Assembly: GCF_910592395.1 (NCBI RefSeq)
Contig: NC_088309.1
Coordinates: 5,458,501 to 5,522,500 of the forward strand
DNA: 64,000 bases
DNA from: Lineus longissimus
Lineage: Eukaryota > Nemertea > Pilidiophora > Heteronemertea > Lineidae
Direction: 5' to 3'
Below the pieces are notes generated by a model. It made no database searches. It was not told where the DNA came from and worked only from the letters and a program-made list of their open reading frames with translations. Of this stretch, positions 59,501 to 64,000 are shown piece by piece. Position numbers and translations under genes: made by a program. Position 1 is the first letter of the stretch; each line of letters begins with the position of its first letter.

Positions 59501-62261
59501 GAAAACTGCACAACTAAAAGTCTATGGAAATTTAGAGAGGTGTGCGTTGACAAGATAGACCAGGGGAATATGCTATCTAGTTAAAGTAATTTCATTCTTT
59601 CAACTCAAATCATATTTAAATTGGTGTTGCTCAAATTAAGGAAGCTGGTCGTATTTTTGCCACACGACAGTAGCATAATGCGATGATGATATAGCCAATT
59701 CATCCACGTGTACGTATCTAAGTAGAAGATTCCTTCAATTATTGGGTTCTGTATCTTAGGAAGAAAACCCTCACAATTATCTACAGTGTCTATCTTTAGT
59801 TTTACTGCCTTGGATAGGTATACACCCGGTGGCATATAGAATGATTCTACCTCATAATATACCTTACAATTATCTACACTGACACTTCTTTTAACTATAG
59901 GATCTCATTGCCTTGGATAGATGAACACCCTGTGGTATATCGAATTATACTATTGGGGATCCCCACATACTCTACTATTGCTTTTGCTTGTGCATTCAAA
60001 TTTAAATCTCTGTAATAGTAATGGTAAGCTTAACTAACATTCGGGTCTCTCTGCTGACTCCCTTGAAGGCGTATGTATCATGTAACATCAATCTTTTCTT
60101 CATGATTGTGTTCGTCTGATACATAGGTTGTTACCGTTTCCGTTGTTATCCATTCTCAAAAGTGTGTCTGAGTTCAGATTTTTAATGGCTAGATAAATGT
60201 GTTTTTACAGAACTATCAACTGATTAATGTCGAATGTTTCAATCAGAAACATTATAATCTGGAGCGCTATGCTGGGATGGGACAGTTGGCGGTCTATTGG
60301 AAAGGATATACAGTAAAATTCATGTAACTGTTCAGTATATAACAATACCAGACAATAGGTGGATTGGATTACCCCAGTTGAATGCTGAATATTGAATTCT
60401 GCCATGCCAAGTCTCACCTAAAGTATCATGACACTATACATGTATATCTCCATACAAAGGCACCATGTAGCATGATTAGGTTCAAGGGTCGGGGGGAAGT
60501 TTGTGAATATCAATGATAGGTTGTCTTTAAAACATGTATATGACAGGGATATAAGGGGGATTTACCAATCATAACCTTTATTCCTCATCTAGGTTTTCTT
60601 GGACTTAAGAGTAGTTAAACCAGTAGCCAAAAATCAGACTTGGCCAAGTAATAAAATGCATTAGAGAATGATAGATCGAAACGCCTAATAATGAAGAGAA
60701 ACTGGTGAATGAAAACGATTCAAAACAAGGGAATTGCAGAAAATAATTCCAAACTTGTAGGAAGAAACTCCAGCAACACTTTGTGTACTACCTTACATCT
60801 TTCATCTAAATCATTTCGAATGACGACTTTCATTTTTTGATAAACTTAGCTTTGCCACTTCAGAGTATTAAGTTGGTTTGATTTTTTTGCTGAATGGATC
60901 AAATGTCCATGCTGCAATACCAATTAAAAGACCATATCAATGGGAAAAATGTGACAGGAAAACTGTGCCGTTTGTCGAGATCGTTTTGTCATTTTTGACA
61001 TATAATAATGTGACACTTTAAAAAATATTAGATATCCGAAGTCTAGGGAGTAATACCTTCTAACAAGAACTTAGTTCTATTTTGAAACATTGTGCAGGCA
61101 TAATTTCCTTTAATAACAATAATATTTTTATCATTCGTGACATCAAAATGAAAGATGTAAGGTCAAACTGTAAGTGCTGCATTAAAATAAAAGCCCTACC
61201 TTCATGTTGTTTTGAAATGAATGATGTCAGATATAATACACGACACACAGAGATGCATCAACTACAAAGTGTTCTCACGTTGTTCTACTGCTAGGTGTAC
61301 ATTTACATTGGCATGTACATTATCTAGGTGTCCACATACTACAATTGCATGTACATTACTTCTATTTGTACATCCACATTGGCATTACGATCTCTATGTT
61401 TTCACTTCATACAACGTACAATACTTCTATGTACATTTACATAGGTAAAAACAGCCTTAGGTGTACATTTACGTTGCATGTATCGTTCATCTATTTTGTA
61501 CGTTCACATATCATTTACAGTACCTCTAGGTGTACGTTACATTGACTCGACTTGAGAGTTCACCAGTTGTAGACAATATATCTGACATCATTCACATGCA
61601 GGTCCATGCGGTACGGCCAAGTATGAAACATGTAACAATAAGCAACGTGCAGCATGCAAAGGTTGACAAACTACAGCTTGACTAAGTTGTATAGGTACAC
61701 ACAACTTCGCTGAGACGTACACTTGTGCGTGGTGCAGCGAAGAGAAGCGCCTGTGAAGTAACGCAGATTGGTAGTAAGGATTCTCCATACCACGCCACAA
61801 TGGAAAGGGGAAAATGTGGTAAAAAGAAAGAATAAAGGGAGGGTAGCAAGCATGATATGGATAACATTACCACCATTAAATAGTCTATTTTAAATCACTG
61901 GCGTGGGTCTCGCCACACCACGCGAGAGCGAGATTAGAATGTGTAGAGCTTTTGACATTCGGTACATTTCTGCAAGCATCTGGAATAGTTATAGCCATCT
62001 AACTATAAACAAGCAATATACACTGTCCAATTTACACAAATTCTCTATCACATCTGCAGCTGTTTTGATTCTAATCTATGCCTGTGCACCTTATACAACT
62101 CGTGTTAAAACACCAAGCATAACCCTTGTTCCCATGGCGGGATAGAATTCGACAATTTGATGGGGCAGCCTCACCTATCAGCGGAACTGCATCTGACGTA
62201 GGGGGCATTGTTTCTGCAACCAGCAGTAAAAACACTGTCAGGGACAACAAGATAGTAACGC
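53584..62261 (-). CDS. Nicotinic acetylcholine receptor subunit, 3' part (TM2-TM4), partial
   Basis: Cys-loop cation channel subunit. Minus-strand exons: 62261-62175 (TM2: [20 protein letters not shown], then [11 protein letters not shown]), 54697-54588 (TM3: [20 protein letters not shown], then [16 protein letters not shown]) and 54018-53584. The last exon codes [20 protein letters not shown], a cytoplasmic loop of about 90 aa, the pre-TM4 amphipathic helix ([17 protein letters not shown]), [17 protein letters not shown] (TM4) and a short tail ending TMFG. Phases (1, 1, 0) agree. LNYHHR.xxTHEMPEW and [13 protein letters not shown] are nAChR signatures. The ligand-binding domain, Cys loop and TM1 are not in the window: I searched 62262-64000 for the TM1/GEK exon without success, so the gene continues past 64000. 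The alpha or non-alpha class (vicinal Cys pair) cannot be decided. The TM2-TM3 intron is 7.5 kb. Confidence 0.93.
59773..59950. repeat. Diverged tandem duplication, about 93-bp unit
   Basis: ACAATTATCTACA...TTTTA.CT...TGCCTTGGATAG..(A)TACACCCGGTGGCATAT occurs from 59773, and again from 59866 as ACAATTATCTACA...TGCCTTGGATAG..GAACACCCTGTGGTATAT. The offset is 93 bases. Lies in the nAChR intron. Confidence 0.7.
61291..61548. repeat. Degenerate tandem repeat, about 30-35-bp unit
   Basis: Roughly eight irregular units follow the pattern CTAGGTGTACATTTACATTGGCATGTACATTACTT, with variable middle parts. The recurring core is (T)CTAGGTGTACRTTYACATTG. The repeats create spurious Cys/Thr/His-rich frames on the plus strand. 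Confidence 0.6.
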
Positions 62262-64000
62262 CTGAAAAGGAGATCAGAATGCATGTCTTAATTATGTGAA
62301 GAAATACGGACAAAAGAAGGCTCCTTGGCGAACACCAGGAAATCCGCACAGGTTGGTAACCAAAGATGGAAATGAAGGCCAACTTCACCTCAGGATGCTT
62401 GAGGTACCTGAACACTAAATCGATGCGATCTTATACCTGGTTGAAGAGGTCTGGGGCCCACATTACACAATGGCATGCATTAATCCATTCAGTTCCTAAA
62501 TATAATGTAGTCTCCAGGCCTCTTAAATCGGTGTTTAGAGCACATTTTAGAACAGGTCACTGAAACAAATTCAGTGAAATCGGTCTTTGTTTAGTTAGTC
62601 TTGCTGTTTGGATTTGAAGGAACGAACGATTTGGAACCATCTCAGGGGAAATATAGTTGAAAGAATGGGAACTTTTTCTGGCAGTTATCCGGGTCAGAGA
62701 GAACAATATATTGATACAACTCATCACCATACGCTAAACAGTGTGGACATACTCCAAACGATTGATGCTTTATTTAGACTTGATAATGAACATGTACTCT
62801 CTGTTACATCTTGATCAAAATTCAACAAGTTAATTTCGCATGGAGAAATTGCAAAACTCATTCAAACGCGATAGTCCATAATACTTGGCTAAATGTGTCT
62901 ATCTAACGTTCAACTTGTACTAATCGTTTTCAATTACTTCAATTGGTAGAAGAAAGGTGGAAAAAAATGTCCAGGATAAGTTAGAAATAAATCAACCAAC
63001 GTGCTAAAATATTGTGATGGACACACATTATCAGAGTTTGGTTGAAGATCATATAGTGAAATAGCATTGAACATGGTTGCATACAGATTATGACATACAT
63101 TATATAATCATTCCTAAATATCTTACATCGATTGCATGCGCTGTTTACACCATTGATCCTTTGTAACATTTGGTAGCATGCACGATGGCAGAGGTGTGGG
63201 TGTTTTGAGGAATTAGGTTGAGGAATTTGAGAGGTTTTAAGGTGGGTCTGCATTTGTGTGACAGATTCGTACCGGATATAAAGGAAAGCAACATGAAAAC
63301 CATTTGGCAGTTTGGTTGTTTGTATGTATTAATCTATCACAATGTGCTTTGAAATGTGGTGTATGTTACTAATTTATCTGCAATGGATTAAAGAGAAACG
63401 TCTGCTACCTTTGTATTTTTACTTCATTGAATAAAACACCCACTAGACTCTACAATTGTGCATTACAACCTCAGACCCAGTAGAGTCTGCAAGGACCTTT
63501 GACCAAAGCGTCACAACAGCCTGTTAGGTAGTGATGCACAATACCGGAATTTAGTGGACATTTAGGATTGTAAGCTGCCCTCCTGCTTTAGTAGGCTGAG
63601 TGACAGGTAGATGACGAACATGACCAAACTTGTCGTAGATTGAGTCATGAGTCAAAGTCAGTCATCTTCATCTTTAACATCCGGAAATAAACAAAAGAAA
63701 TCCAAATAAATAAAACAAAGTTACACTTAAATTGAAGAAAAATAACAACTTCTGAAAAGCAATATGTCATCAAAAGTTTAAAAAGTGTATTCCAATTTTG
63801 AGAGTTTAGTTCTCAGTTTTGAATTTATTGGTGTCCAAAAGGTGATCGAAAGTCTACGTAAAAAATGAAGCCTTTCTGGTTTTTTTTTAGAAATGTGGAT
63901 ATAATAGACAGAAACAGGTGTGTTTTAGTAACCAACTGGAAGGTAATGTTTCGGTTTTTGTTTTGTTTGAATGCTGAAAAACCCCCACAAATATTTGTCT
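62262..64000 (-). other. nAChR intron running off the window
   Basis: Between the TM2 exon and the right edge I found no further exon of the receptor and no other gene. The ORFs here are short, and none contains a TM1-like hydrophobic stretch ending in GEK-type sequence with a phase-1 donor. Confidence 0.5.

Larger units (their letters stand above)
54698..62174 (-). other. Large intron between TM2 and TM3 exons
   Basis: 7.5 kb, AT-rich, no nested gene recognised on either strand. It contains a 93-bp duplication at 59773-59950 and a degenerate tandem repeat at 61291-61548. Confidence 0.5.

Overview
The window is animal (metazoan) nuclear DNA: AT-rich, with short exons, GT-AG introns, AATAAA-type signals and long gene-poor stretches. 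A secreted protein built from F-type-lectin-like domains, an intronless ankyrin/TRP-like channel, a nicotinic receptor subunit and many copies of the palindrome TACATGTA suggest a lophotrochozoan invertebrate (mollusc, annelid or brachiopod grade). That placement is inference. No prokaryotic features, rRNA, CRISPR array or convincing intact tRNA was seen.

Layout. (1) 3580-6041 (+): a four-exon gene for a 482-aa proline/serine-rich protein I do not recognise. (2) 7359-9352 (-): ribosomal protein uL23 (RPL23A) in five exons, with a 5'TOP-like start. (3) 10089-19177 (+): a RAB34/RAB36-family GTPase in eight coding exons. One intron looks GC-AG, and the 6.8-kb third intron holds a complete second gene on the same strand (11113-14925): a 1176-aa Tigger/pogo-type transposase derivative with a ruined catalytic triad. 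(4) 19178-28000: gene-poor, with several diverged repeats. (5) 28000-30102: a possible small secreted peptide on the minus strand, divergent from an intronless 596-aa ankyrin + six-TM channel on the plus strand. (6) 30972-34707 (-): a small secreted protein with two PAN/Apple domains and probably a Ser/Lys-rich tail. (7) 36836-46934 (+): the main find, an 18-exon gene for a 1328-aa secreted protein of seven F-type-lectin-like (FTP) domains. A whole F5/8C discoidin domain sits between the two exons of the third FTP domain, and a mucin-like Thr-rich insert sits inside the last. (8) 46935-53583: no gene seen; one three-stem hairpin candidate. (9) 53584-62261 (-): the 3' half (TM2-TM4) of a nicotinic acetylcholine receptor subunit whose 5' part lies beyond the window.

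Themes. Every intron of the FTP gene except one inside the F5/8C module, and every intron of the PAN gene, is phase 1, so exons behave as exchangeable cassettes. Both genes encode secreted binding or adhesion proteins and they are neighbours, while the uL23 and RAB genes are housekeeping. All gene models were built by eye from splice sites, phase continuity and family resemblance. No transcript or database evidence was available.
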